Shown: in pieces, positions 19,814 to 30,039 of the stretch
Position numbering within the stretch: position 1 is the stretch's first letter
Layout: every line of letters starts with the position of its first letter
From: Shewanella baltica
Lineage (GTDB): Bacteria; Pseudomonadota; Gammaproteobacteria; Enterobacterales; Shewanellaceae
Length of the DNA: 64,000 bases
Reading direction: 5' to 3'
NCBI RefSeq assembly: GCF_900456975.1
Contig: NZ_UGYM01000002.1
Location: 5,146,001 to 5,210,000, forward strand
Notes under the pieces: generated by a model
What the model saw: the letters and a program-made list of their open reading frames with translations, nothing else
Told to the model about the DNA's origin: nothing
Database searches by the model: none
Made by a program: the position numbers and the translations under genes

Positions 19814-20686
19814 TTAGGCCTGTGATTTTAGCCAAGATGAGAAGGCAGCAATCGCAGGCTCAGATAAACGGCGTTGCTTACAAAAGAAAGTAAATTCAAA
19901 TCCGGTATGCACATCGGGAAGATTCAAGGCGACTAAACGCCCTGTGGTGATATCGCCAGCCACCATAAAGTCCGGCGCTAGGGCTAAGCCTTGGCCTGCA
20001 ATCGCCGCCTCAATTGCCATCACAATATGACTAAACACATGCTGCTGTTCGTTATCGAGTGGAATCTGGTGTGCCGATGACCACTTGTGCCAGTCGAGTC
20101 CGAGTGGGCCTTCATCGACAACCAGCAGGGCTTGTTGCTGGAAATTACTCAGGCTAATGTCGCGCCATTTAAGGTAGAAATTTGGGCTGCACACTGGGAT
20201 TAACCGCTCTTTGTGGAGTAACTGTTGCCAATAGCCGCGTTGATTCAGTTTACCGGCGATGAAGATATCCGCCGTGCTAGTGCTGAGATCAGGATCTTGG
20301 GTGATCATCTCGAGGCGGATTTTCACGCTCGGATATTGGCGGCGAAAATCGGCGAGTCTGGGGATCAACCATTTCACCGAGAAGGAACTGTAAACCGCTA
20401 AGCACAGCTGCTGATTTGGCGTGTCGCGAACCTTCAAATTAAGATCACTTAACTCGTTGAATATCCGCTCTAACTCTAGAAATAGTCCGTGTCCTTTTGG
20501 GGTTAACTGCAGTTTACGCCCCTGGCGGTCGAACAGTTGCTCGCCAAAATACTCTTCTAATACCCGCACTTGGTGAGAAACCGCACTTTGGGTGATGCAC
20601 AGTTCATCGGCTGCCTTAGAAAAATGCTGCTGTCTGGCGGCGGCCTCAAACACTTGCAGAGCGCGTAATGGTGGTAGCTTTCTCAT
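19814..20686 (-). CDS. LysR-family regulator, GcvA-like
   Basis: Winged helix-turn-helix at residues 4-62 (LRALQVFEAAARQQHFSKAA then ITQSAVSHQVRVLEEYFG), followed by a periplasmic-binding-like effector domain from about 90. The opening PPLRALQVFEAAARQ resembles GcvA and its many paralogues. The longer frame begins with TTG at 20695; I prefer ATG 20686 (290 residues). It is divergent from the DMT permease with 120 bases between, and control of that permease is the simplest inference. The effector is not predictable. Confidence 0.88.
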   Translation of the reverse strand: MRKLPPLRALQVFEAAARQQHFSKAADELCITQSAVSHQVRVLEEYFGEQLFDRQGRKLQLTPKGHGLFLELERIFNELSDLNLKVRDTPNQQLCLAVYSSFSVKWLIPRLADFRRQYPSVKIRLEMITQDPDLSTSTADIFIAGKLNQRGYWQQLLHKERLIPVCSPNFYLKWRDISLSNFQQQALLVVDEGPLGLDWHKWSSAHQIPLDNEQQHVFSHIVMAIEAAIAGQGLALAPDFMVAGDITTGRLVALNLPDVHTGFEFTFFCKQRRLSEPAIAAFSSWLKSQA

Positions 20687-20774
20687 TATTTTCAATATCT
20701 AAAGGCTTTAGTATGAATTTAATTCATCTAGCATGAGAAAGCATCATTTCAGCTTAAGTTTTGGGAGGATTATC

Positions 20775-20834
20775 ATGCCGCCATTGAGATTTATGGATGT
20801 TAAAAAATGCAACGCCCAGTTGTTATCGGTTTGA
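20775..20834 (+). CDS. Possible 19-codon upstream ORF overlapping the DMT permease start
   Basis: ATG 20775 is preceded by GGGAGGAT at 20763-20770, the best ribosome site in this gap, while the permease ATG at 20807 has none. The short frame encodes MPPLRFMDVKKCNAQLLSV and stops at 20832-20834, 28 bases past the permease start, in another frame. It could couple or limit permease translation. Alternatively the run of six A at 20802-20807 marks a slip site or an indel: one extra A would fuse both frames. Small and unproven. Confidence 0.45.
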   Translation: MPPLRFMDVKKCNAQLLSV

Positions 20835-21691
20835 TTTTATTGATAGTAGGTAATCTATTCAGTGCCTTCTATGATGTGTCGATCAAGTGGTTGCCGGACG
20901 ATGCAAATGCCTCGACTTTCCTCCTTGTCAGGCAGATTTCCTCAGTCTTTATGCTGTTGCCAGTGTGGCTGTATTCACAGCGGCCAATGACGACACATAT
21001 TTCAGTTCACCTTTGGCGTGCCAACATAGGCTCGGTTGGCGCGCTTTTTTTAATTATTGGCTTGATGGCATTGCCACTCGCGACGGTTAGTTCATTATTT
21101 TACTCGGCGCCTTTGATGATCATCTTGATGGGGTATTTTTTCCTGAGAGAGCGGATCACTGCCGCCCAGACCATCTGCACAGGCTTAGGTTTTGTCGGTA
21201 TTTTGATTATCCTGCGACCGAGCGAAATAAACTGGTATGGCATTGCTGTGCTATTTTCGGCTTTTACCTTTGCGGTGAATCAGTTAGCGCTGAAAAAAGT
21301 GCCCCATGCTGAACATCCAGTATTAACGCTGATGTTGTATAACTTGCTGGGTATTCCGGCGACGTTAGTGATTGCGGCGTTTCAGGGCATTGAAGGTTTG
21401 AGTTGGGAGCTGGTGGGCGTGGCATTGCTGAGCAACGTATTCTTACTTGTGTATCATTGGTTTTGCGTGCTGGCCTACCGTAAAGCACAGGCAAGCGATA
21501 TCGCGATTGCGGAATACACTGGCTTGTTATTTATTGTCTTTTTAGGCTGGTTGTTATTCGATGAGTGGTTGGATAACTTAAGCTGGCTCGGCGCTGCTTT
21601 GATTGTGTTGCCTTCGTTGTGTTTACCTTGGTTAGGGTCGCTGTTATCAAAATCGACGCCTAAGGTTGCGGATACACTAACGGGGAAATAA
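20807..21691 (+). CDS. EamA/DMT superfamily permease
   Basis: Inner-membrane protein of 294 residues with about ten hydrophobic helices arranged as two EamA repeats (about 6-140 and 150-275). Each half has the family's end-of-repeat pattern (LREritaaQ.iC.GLGFVGI; LLFDEWLDNLSWLGAALI). Substrate unknown; family members export amino acids, metabolites or nucleotide precursors. Divergent from a LysR regulator. The start codon lacks its own ribosome site (see the upstream ORF at 20775). Confidence 0.88.
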   Translation: MQRPVVIGLILLIVGNLFSAFYDVSIKWLPDDANASTFLLVRQISSVFMLLPVWLYSQRPMTTHISVHLWRANIGSVGALFLIIGLMALPLATVSSLFYSAPLMIILMGYFFLRERITAAQTICTGLGFVGILIILRPSEINWYGIAVLFSAFTFAVNQLALKKVPHAEHPVLTLMLYNLLGIPATLVIAAFQGIEGLSWELVGVALLSNVFLLVYHWFCVLAYRKAQASDIAIAEYTGLLFIVFLGWLLFDEWLDNLSWLGAALIVLPSLCLPWLGSLLSKSTPKVADTLTGK

Positions 21692-21701
21692 TGGTGAGCG
21701 T

Positions 21702-21742
21702 TTAAGCCTAAGTGTACGAGTTGACTCGCGACTTAGGCTTAA
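21702..21742. terminator. Long inverted repeat after the DMT permease
   Basis: Perfect 12-bp inverted repeat (21702-21713 with 21731-21742) with an inner CGAG/CTCG stem in the loop. It lies between convergent genes and has no long T run, so it may act as a bidirectional terminator or mRNA end. Confidence 0.65.
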
Positions 21743-21783
21743 CTTCCACTACGCTCAAATTACAACCTGCTCAAATTGTAAAA

Positions 21784-22952
<1,169 letters not shown>

Positions 22953-23049
22953 TCAGGATAAAGTGTTGCTATCATGCCATATTTCCACAAGCGTGTTGAG
23001 GCACAGACGTTAAAAATAATTTGTGTTGCCACTCTCGCACTATTGGCGC

Positions 23050-23376
23050 TTAAAAGGCATCGACGAGCCAATGAATTTGATCGGCTTCCATGGCGATGAC
23101 ATCGAAACGACAGGGCACATCGAGTCTATTGAGTTGCAAATAATGGTTGGCCGCTTTGCGAATCCGCGTTATTTGCGCCGCGCTTAAAGCCTGTAATGCG
23201 CCGCCATATTGGGTTGCCGAGCGATACTTCACTTCAACAAATACCCAATGGCTTTTATGGCGCATGATCAAATCAATTTCCCCAAACGGATAGCGGACAT
23301 TACGTTCGACAAAAGTTAACCCTTGCTGTTCAAGGTAACGTTGTGCGTGCGCTTCTGCCTGCTGTCCGAGTGTCAT
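23050..23376 (-). CDS. yraN: YraN family (UPF0102) endonuclease-like protein
   Basis: One hundred eight residues with the core of the family: G..AE..A..YL...G, then [13 protein letters not shown] and WVFVEVKYR, which resemble the D/E-(D/E)-x-K nuclease active site (GEIDLI...VEVK). Function unknown experimentally in most bacteria; predicted Holliday-junction-resolvase-like fold. Its start overlaps the end of lpoA by four bases. Confidence 0.92.
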
Positions 23377-25277
23377 AGCTGGCGGAAGCTGCCTCTTTGG
23401 TAGCGTCCCCAGCTTAATTGGCGGTTTACTATGCCATCTGGGCTAACCGATAAAGCGCCGCTGCGGCCATTGAATTGGTAACCCGTAAATGAGCGCATTT
23501 GTGCTAAACGTCCGATCAAGTCCATCGCATCATAACCCATAACAAACAAACGTTTCTGACTGTTATTCCAGCCCGAAAATAGTGTGTTAACCATTAGGTT
23601 TTCTTCGCCGTTTTGCATCAGCCAAGGGGCATCGCTGAGGGTGAGGTTATTTAAATCCTGCGCCGTTTGTGTGCTTTCGTTCTCAACTCGGCTGCGGCTT
23701 GAGGTATACAAGGGCACAGGTTGAGTGAACACGCTGAAGTTAACATCGATAAAGGCCTTGAGCAGAGTCAGATCCTGCGGCGTTGAAATCATATAAATGG
23801 CATCAATATCTTGGCGTGAGCGGAAGTCAGCCTGCACTGAGTTACCCAGCAGCTCCTTGATGCGTGCGATACGGGCTTGGCTATCACGAACGCCAAGGGC
23901 ATCTTGCACTGTGGTTTTCATTTGGTCGCCGCCATCGTAGTAATAGACTTCGACGACGTTATCGCTCTTCTTTTTCCACGCTTGAATAAAGCTCTCGGCC
24001 ATACGTTTGCCAAGGGCATCATTGCTGGCGAGCAGCAATGGCATAGTGACGCCATCTTGATATAAATGCTCGGCGGCATCGGCTGCTTCTTGGGCTGGCG
24101 ATAGCGCAAAGTAGAATTTGTTTGGATCGGGTGTGAATTTATCCACTTGATTCAAAAAGAGTTGTGGTACAGGCGCAGCAGGAGCCGCTGCAACCGTATT
24201 GGCCGTTTTGTCTGGGTTGGCAGCATTGGCCACTGCATTAGTGGCGGCAGTATTTGCCGCATTCATCACTTGCAGTTGTTCGATTTCAGTCGGCAGTAAT
24301 GGGCCAATAATAAACTCGGCTCCCGCCATCAGCGCCTGTTGATAGGCACTCGCCGCATCGTTGGCCGTATCGTAAAAATTCACTGCGACTTTATCGTTTT
24401 GCTTCGCCATATAGCTGGCTAATATGCCTTGGCGAATCGCATTGGCGGCGTTCGCTCTTGGGCCAGTCAGCGGCAACAGCACTGCAATGTTTTTCGGTGT
24501 AAAAGGCTTAGCGTTGAGGGCTCTGTCTAAATCGGCAGGCAACTTTGCCGCAGCTGGGTGATAAGGGTTCTGCTTTTGCCATTCACCTAAGTAGCGCACT
24601 AACTGGGTGGGATCGACGGCATAATGCTTAGCGATATAAGCCAGTTGTAACCAGCCTGCAAACACTGGACTTTTAGCATCTTGCGTAAACGTCTTTATGG
24701 TTTGTTCGTGCATCGGCTGCAGCACTTGCCAAATGGTGTTATTCACTTCGTTGGCTTGGGCGGGTGGCAAGTAAGTTGTCAGTAAACTCAACTCGCGTAC
24801 TTGTTCAATTGGCTGTTTATTCAATTGATATAAATGCGCCTTGAACTGGTGATAAGCCGTCATCTGCCAGCTTGGCAGGCTCCAATTACTTGGATAATTT
24901 AAGGTTTTAAGGGCATCACTGTAGGTGGACGTGTGTTCAAGCACACGTGCAGTTAAGTATTTATGTTCGGCCAGTAATGTTGGGCTCTGAGTTAAGCTCG
25001 GCTGTATCGATTTAAGTAGCTTCTGCGCTGCGGCATAGTCATTGGCATTAATATAGGCATGGGCTGCTAGCAGCAGATTAGTATCGCGCTGCTGCGGATC
25101 TTTACTATTGGCCGCTTGCGCCAAATAGACATTTGCCGCCAAAGGTGCGGATGCTAATGAGGTAGCCAATGTGGCGGTTGTTCCAGTGGAATTGGGCGAT
25201 GAAACACCACAACCCGCCAAGATTACCGATAAAATGGCCACGGAAACGAACTTAGTTGTATTCAGGCTTTTTAACAC
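23373..25277 (-). CDS. lpoA: Penicillin-binding protein activator LpoA
   Basis: Outer-membrane lipoprotein that reaches through the peptidoglycan to activate PBP1A (mrcA, 4.4 kb). Signal peptide with lipobox LAGC (Cys23); N-terminal TPR-like helical domain (about 55-245); C-terminal periplasmic-binding-like domain beginning [21 protein letters not shown], interrupted by a low-complexity Ala/Asn/Thr insert (about 345-365). 634 residues. The start codon is GTG at 25277; no alternative ATG precedes the signal peptide. Same cluster position as E. coli lpoA. Confidence 0.94.
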
Positions 25278-25365
25278 TGGGCTTCACTCTGGTAAGATGC
25301 GGCCTCTAGTTTAACCTTCTCTCGCGCTTGACGAAAGTCTTGGCACTGTCATTACAGAGGTATAT

Positions 25366-26208
25366 ATGGACCAAAGCGTCGCACTCTACATAGTTCCTAC
25401 TCCCATAGGTAATTTGGGCGATATGAGCTCGCGGGCAATAGAGGTGCTGAATCAGGTTTCATTGATCGCCTGTGAAGACACTCGCCACAGCGGTAAGTTG
25501 TTGAGCCACTTCGGCATTACCACTAAAACGACGGCCTTGCATGACCACAACGAGCGTGCGCGTGCCCAGTGGATTGTGGATCAGCTTGCAGCGGGTCAGT
25601 CGATAGCATTAATTTCCGATGCGGGTACGCCGTTGATTTCCGATCCTGGTTACCACTTAGTCTCACATGTGCGCCAATCTGGGTTTAATGTGATCCCTTT
25701 GCCGGGCCCTTGCGCGGCGATTACTGCCTTAAGCGCCTCTGGTTTGCCATCGGACCGTTTTACTTTTGAAGGTTTTCTGCCCTCAAAAGAAAAAGCCCGC
25801 GCCGATAAGTTATTGGCACTGAAAGAAGATCCGCGCACGCTGATATTTTATGAATCACCACACCGCATCGAGCACAGTCTAACGACTATGGTCGAAGTGC
25901 TGGGCGGTGATCGCCATGTGGTGATGGCGCGCGAAGTGACGAAAACCTTCGAAACCTTTTTATCTGGCCCAGTTTCAGAAGTGCTCGCTAAAGTGAGTAC
26001 TGACCCTAATCAGCAGAAGGGCGAAATCGTTCTTATGGTGCATGGCTACCATTTGAGTGATGACGAAGCGATTCCCACGGTCGCCATAAACACGCTCAAA
26101 CTCTTATGTGAAGAATTGCCATTGAAGAAAGCCGCTGCAATTGCCGCGCAAATTCATGGACTTAAAAAGAATGCCTTGTATAAATACGGCCTAGAGTCTG
26201 ATTTATAA
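25366..26208 (+). CDS. rsmI: 16S rRNA 2'-O-ribose C1402 methyltransferase
   Basis: SAM-dependent enzyme acting on the ribosomal decoding centre. Tetrapyrrole-methylase fold: [18 protein letters not shown] at the N-terminus, [29 protein letters not shown] and [20 protein letters not shown] motifs. 280 residues as expected. Divergent from lpoA with 88 bases between, an arrangement shared with E. coli. Ribosome site AGAGG precedes ATG 25366. Confidence 0.96.
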   Translation: MDQSVALYIVPTPIGNLGDMSSRAIEVLNQVSLIACEDTRHSGKLLSHFGITTKTTALHDHNERARAQWIVDQLAAGQSIALISDAGTPLISDPGYHLVSHVRQSGFNVIPLPGPCAAITALSASGLPSDRFTFEGFLPSKEKARADKLLALKEDPRTLIFYESPHRIEHSLTTMVEVLGGDRHVVMAREVTKTFETFLSGPVSEVLAKVSTDPNQQKGEIVLMVHGYHLSDDEAIPTVAINTLKLLCEELPLKKAAAIAAQIHGLKKNALYKYGLESDL

Positions 26209-26261
26209 GCGCTAAAACGGCCGCGAGCGGATTATCTGTGGTGCATCAGGGTGGCTTAGGC

Positions 26262-26267
26262 TATAAT
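26262..26267 (+). promoter_or_regulatory. Sigma-70 -10 box for rnpB
   Basis: TATAAT at 26262-26267, 7 bases ahead of the deduced 5' end of the RNase P RNA. No good -35 hexamer is visible at the usual spacing. Confidence 0.7.
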
Positions 26268-26273
26268 CCGCGC

Positions 26274-26624
<351 letters not shown>

Positions 26625-26634
26625 CATTCAATAG

Positions 26635-26676
26635 AAAGCCCGTTTGTCGTAATGACAAACGGGCTTTTTGTTTTTT
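26635..26676 (+). terminator. Terminator after rnpB
   Basis: Fourteen-bp perfect stem (26635-26648 with 26654-26667), 5-base loop, then TTTTTG TTTTTT. Confidence 0.95.
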
Positions 26677-26986
26677 AACTATTGCAGTTTTAAGTGACCG
26701 TTACTTTTTAAATTATTAAAAATCAAAGTGTTGAATTCCCCTTCCGTATCCAATCTATATCCTATTTAGTTCTCTGTTCTGTCGCTCTCTTTATCATCCT
26801 TCGCTGCAGGTAAAAATTACCCTATGTAGGTAACATCTACCGTTAACTGAGGGCAAGGATATAAATGATTTTAATCTAAGCTTTTGTTTTTATTTGTTTA
26901 TATCAATTGGCTTAGCCATTGCATTGGTTTATATGCAAAGTGCAGCATTTTGTTGCATTGCACTCGGTTCATCAAGGAGTCTGCTA
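26677..26986. other. Non-coding gap before the yqjD-like operon
   Basis: About 310 bases, AT-rich, presumably holding the promoter of the next operon. The only structure I see is an imperfect palindrome TTACCCTATGTAGGTAA at 26817-26833, a possible operator. Confidence 0.4.
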
Positions 26987-27310
26987 ATGGCCAGTTCAAA
27001 AAGTGTAACAGAACAAACTAACAGTAAAGATAACGGCGCGTTAAATTCGCCAACCACAGCGAAAGCCAGCGAAGTGACGCATCATGCCGTTGACGCTGTG
27101 GCAGAGAAAGCCGCTGTTGCAGAGGATACTTTGCGTAAAACCGCCGCCAGCTCGCAGGAAACACTGGCGCACAAGCAAGAGGAAATCAAACAGCAACTGC
27201 AAAGCTCTTACAGTAAAACCCGTGAGCTGGCAGCGCAAAATCCTCTGGCCACCGCCGGGATAGCGTTTGCTGCTGGTGTAGTGTTGACGGCCTTGTTACG
27301 CCGTCGCTAA
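26987..27310 (+). CDS. YqjD/ElaB-type (DUF883) tail-anchored protein
   Basis: From ATG 26987, with AAGGAG at 26974-26979, the protein has 107 residues: a long charged amphipathic helix (about 20-80, rich in Ala/Lys/Glu/Gln) and one C-terminal membrane helix followed by LLRRR. This is the YqjD/ElaB layout; E. coli members bind 70S/100S ribosomes and tether them to the inner membrane in stationary phase. The upstream in-frame start at 26894 gives a hydrophobic extension without a ribosome site and was not used. First gene of a three-gene operon. Confidence 0.85.
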   Translation: MASSKSVTEQTNSKDNGALNSPTTAKASEVTHHAVDAVAEKAAVAEDTLRKTAASSQETLAHKQEEIKQQLQSSYSKTRELAAQNPLATAGIAFAAGVVLTALLRRR

Positions 27311-27319
27311 GGTGGGGTT

Positions 27320-27811
27320 ATGCAAAACCGTGCACAGTCAGAGGCGCCAGAGCAAAGACCTGTCCAGCATGCTGAACCCACTGGGCAGCCAGCATCCGCT
27401 GCCCAGAATAAAGTGGTTGATCAGGCCATTGAGCAATTGGCTGAGATAGCGGCACTGAGCAGCTCGGTGAAGCAAGCCTATATCAATCAGTTAAATTTGG
27501 CAGGGAAAATCGCAACAGCAGAATGGCAGTTAACGGGTCGCAGCTTGATTGTTGCTGCGGCTTTGGTTGTCTGTTTTGGGACGGGTATTACCCTATTCTG
27601 GGGCAGTATCTTGTTGTTGCTGGGCTATTTGCTGTTTCAACTGAGCGGCTCGTTATTAGCCACTGTGAGCGCTTTGGTGGTGCTACAGTTTGTTTTATTG
27701 CTTTGGTGTTGGCGTAGTCTTGGCTATGTGTTGTCACAAACGGGCTTTTCGAAGACTTGGCAGCAATTACAGCTTTTGTTCTCGACTCGAGAGTCGGGAC
27801 ATCAAAAATAG
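27320..27811 (+). CDS. YqjE/phage-holin-like (holin 3.6 type) membrane protein
   Basis: One hundred sixty-three residues. A hydrophilic N-terminus (1-30) and an amphipathic helix precede two strongly hydrophobic segments at about 75-100 and 105-133. This matches the YqjE-like 'putative actinobacteriophage holin' family found after YqjD in many proteobacteria; it is not a real phage holin and there are no phage genes here. Starts 9 bases after the yqjD-like stop. Confidence 0.78.
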   Translation: MQNRAQSEAPEQRPVQHAEPTGQPASAAQNKVVDQAIEQLAEIAALSSSVKQAYINQLNLAGKIATAEWQLTGRSLIVAAALVVCFGTGITLFWGSILLLLGYLLFQLSGSLLATVSALVVLQFVLLLWCWRSLGYVLSQTGFSKTWQQLQLLFSTRESGHQK

Positions 27812-27822
27812 GGGGCGCGAGT

Positions 27823-28071
27823 ATGCTAATTCAACAGTTACTTAAAAAACAGCAGTTGCAGCTGACAGTGCTGACGGAACAAGGCCAGTTGCAGCATGAT
27901 TTGTTACTGATGAGGAAACGACAATTAGCGCAAAGCAGTCGTGATTTTATAGGGTCGACACCAGGTTTAATCGTCAGTTTTAGCCTTGGCTGTCTGTTTC
28001 AGCTGCGCCACAACAGTACTGTAAAACTACTGCGTAGCACCTTTGGCCTGCGTTGGATTACCAAGCTCTAA
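27823..28071 (+). CDS. Small YqjK-like protein
   Basis: Eighty-two residues from ATG 27823 (an in-frame start at 27757 inside the previous gene gives a longer frame but no ribosome site). Gln/Leu-rich N-terminal helix LIQQLLKKQQLQL and a short hydrophobic segment around residues 50-60. Similarity is weak; the call rests on being the third gene after YqjD and YqjE homologues, as YqjK is in E. coli. Confidence 0.6.
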   Translation: MLIQQLLKKQQLQLTVLTEQGQLQHDLLLMRKRQLAQSSRDFIGSTPGLIVSFSLGCLFQLRHNSTVKLLRSTFGLRWITKL

Positions 28072-28201
28072 CTGCCCAGTTATTCTCTGGACGGTTAGCG
28101 TTTGGTTTTGTAGGACTAACCTGCATGACTTTGTAGATCAACATCTTATCAATGCGCTTTAACTCAGCACCCTACCTTATTCGCAATTCGTAAATCAGCC
28201 G

Positions 28202-29848
28202 CTAAAAACTGCGTTTCACTAGGAATCGCCATTCCCAACTGTTCACTGACTCGCCGCCCGTGTAAGGAATCGAAAAATCGATATGGGCGACGTTGCCATA
28301 GCTGGAGCGAGAGGAATAAATCCGTGCGCCTATGCCTATGCTGCCCAGTGGACCGCTGACTTCATTATTATCGGCAAATTGGCCGCCGGAAGCTTGACCC
28401 AAATCAGTAAAGACTGCCCAGCCCAATTCAGCCAATTGGTATAAGTTGATGTTAGGGTAATTACGTATCTCGGCGGTCAATAACCACTGATTGTCCCCTT
28501 GTTGGTATTCGTTTGGATAACCGCGCACGCCAGTTTCATCCCCCAGCCCTTTGGTCAGATCCAGATAAGTGTTCTGTGAAAGACTGGCCCATGCTTTGCC
28601 GTAGGCTGTCCACTTAGGATTGATTTGATAGAAGTATTCGGCTTGGACATCGATCTTGTAAGTGTCTTTTTGGGTTGTGCCGATTGTGCTAGTGCCGCCC
28701 ATTTCTAGCAGCCACAGTTGGTCGTCAAACTTATAGCCGCCAGTACTTTGCCAATTCACGTGGTAACCGACAGGATTGTTGTCGCCTATATCGTTGGTTT
28801 CTATGCCGAGTTGCACATAGTGATGCCAGCCTAAGTTAAAGTCTTCGTTGTTGGTGATCAGGTGAACGTTATTCAGTACATGGAAATCATCTTGGATAAA
28901 CTCGTAGGCGACCCAAGGATACATAAAGTCCCGGTCTTGAGGCAGCATCGAATTGGGGTAGAGATCTGAATTGGCAAACTCGTGTTTGTCTTGGGTAACA
29001 CCGGTAATAAAGCGAGAAAGATGCTCACTGTTCTTATTAATTAACCAGCCATATTGCAGATTAAGGTAGTCGACTGTGTGTTCGAATTCATTTATCTCTT
29101 GCCCATTTTGCCTAAGGGTATCAATCCGGTTATCGTCTAAAAACTCCGCCGAATACATGGTATTGGTATCGAGAGAATAGAAAGGCTTGCTCACATAAAC
29201 GTGCTTAGCTTGGCCGTCGCTATTGTCGTAAAACTCGGCGGCAACCGTGCCGTGCTCGATAATGCTCAGCGGAGCTTCGAACGCAAATTTGTAGCCATTA
29301 CGGGATTCGTTGGACTGGTACTTGAGTCGAGTGCGGATACCTGTTCCGAGTAAGTTGTCTTCTTTAACACCAAAAGAATAACGAGTATCGCCACCTGAAC
29401 TACTCAGGCTAGCAGTGGGTAATAATGACCAGTTATCCCAGGTTTCGACGACAACGGATTCCACCGTGGGATCGGTATCGGCGAGGGGATCTTTTTCGGC
29501 GACATAAATTTTGGCGTCGCGGATATAGGGCACAGCCCGTAATAGCCGTTGCGATTCGTCGAGGTCTTTCTGGGCGACAGTATCATTTTCGCCGAAGGTC
29601 AGTTTATCGAGCACCACATATTCTTTGGTGTTGATGTGTAAAGCGTTCGCCCAGCGGTGGATGAAAAAAGCATCGGGATCGGATTCATCAAAAATAGGAT
29701 TGTTAACTACGACTATCTTGCTGACTTTTTTGGTTGCTTGAGCCTGTGTTGCGGGATCGGTGAGCTTAGTGTCTTCTGCTTGGGCAGCACTGATTAGGCT
29801 GCCAACACAACAAGGTAGGATGCATGCATACTGAATGAATTTCTGCAT
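28202..29848 (-). CDS. Omp85/TamA-like outer-membrane beta-barrel protein
   Basis: From ATG 29848 (with GGAGTG upstream) the protein has 548 residues: signal peptide 1-23 (SAAQA), a short periplasmic region of about 130 residues with one recognisable POTRA-like unit (KDLDESQRLLRAVPYIRDAKIYV), then a barrel ending in VKRSF with terminal Phe. The barrel carries TGVRGYPNEY, the VRG(F/Y) lock motif of the Omp85 superfamily. It is shorter than BamA or TamA, and no tamB or bam gene is adjacent. Role unknown: surface antigen or small translocator. Confidence 0.8.
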   Translation of the reverse strand: MQKFIQYACILPCCVGSLISAAQAEDTKLTDPATQAQATKKVSKIVVVNNPIFDESDPDAFFIHRWANALHINTKEYVVLDKLTFGENDTVAQKDLDESQRLLRAVPYIRDAKIYVAEKDPLADTDPTVESVVVETWDNWSLLPTASLSSSGGDTRYSFGVKEDNLLGTGIRTRLKYQSNESRNGYKFAFEAPLSIIEHGTVAAEFYDNSDGQAKHVYVSKPFYSLDTNTMYSAEFLDDNRIDTLRQNGQEINEFEHTVDYLNLQYGWLINKNSEHLSRFITGVTQDKHEFANSDLYPNSMLPQDRDFMYPWVAYEFIQDDFHVLNNVHLITNNEDFNLGWHHYVQLGIETNDIGDNNPVGYHVNWQSTGGYKFDDQLWLLEMGGTSTIGTTQKDTYKIDVQAEYFYQINPKWTAYGKAWASLSQNTYLDLTKGLGDETGVRGYPNEYQQGDNQWLLTAEIRNYPNINLYQLAELGWAVFTDLGQASGGQFADNNEVSGPLGSIGIGARIYSSRSSYGNVAHIDFSIPYTGGESVNSWEWRFLVKRSF

Positions 29849-30004
29849 AAAAGGCCACTCCCATGAAATTGACGACTGCAGCGAAAACAACTTCACTCTG
29901 CAATTCACAATTTAATAACACATGGAAAGTGGAGGCTAGTCAAGAAAACATTTTAATAAGTTTCTGATTTTACTTAAGGTTAGCTTAAGATTGTCTTGAG
30001 GTAG

Positions 30005-30027
30005 CGGCTGGGCGTGGGTTCCAGCCG
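30005..30027 (-). terminator. Hairpin after the ThrE-type gene
   Basis: Seven-bp stem CGGCTGG / CCAGCCG just past the stop of the minus-strand exporter gene. It lacks a clear T run, so terminator function is tentative. Confidence 0.45.
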
Positions 30028-30039
30028 AATTCACAATTG

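Noticed and set aside
27320..27811. Phage holin, suggesting a prophage
   Set aside because: The holin-like family name is historical; neighbours are YqjD- and YqjK-like and no phage gene is present.
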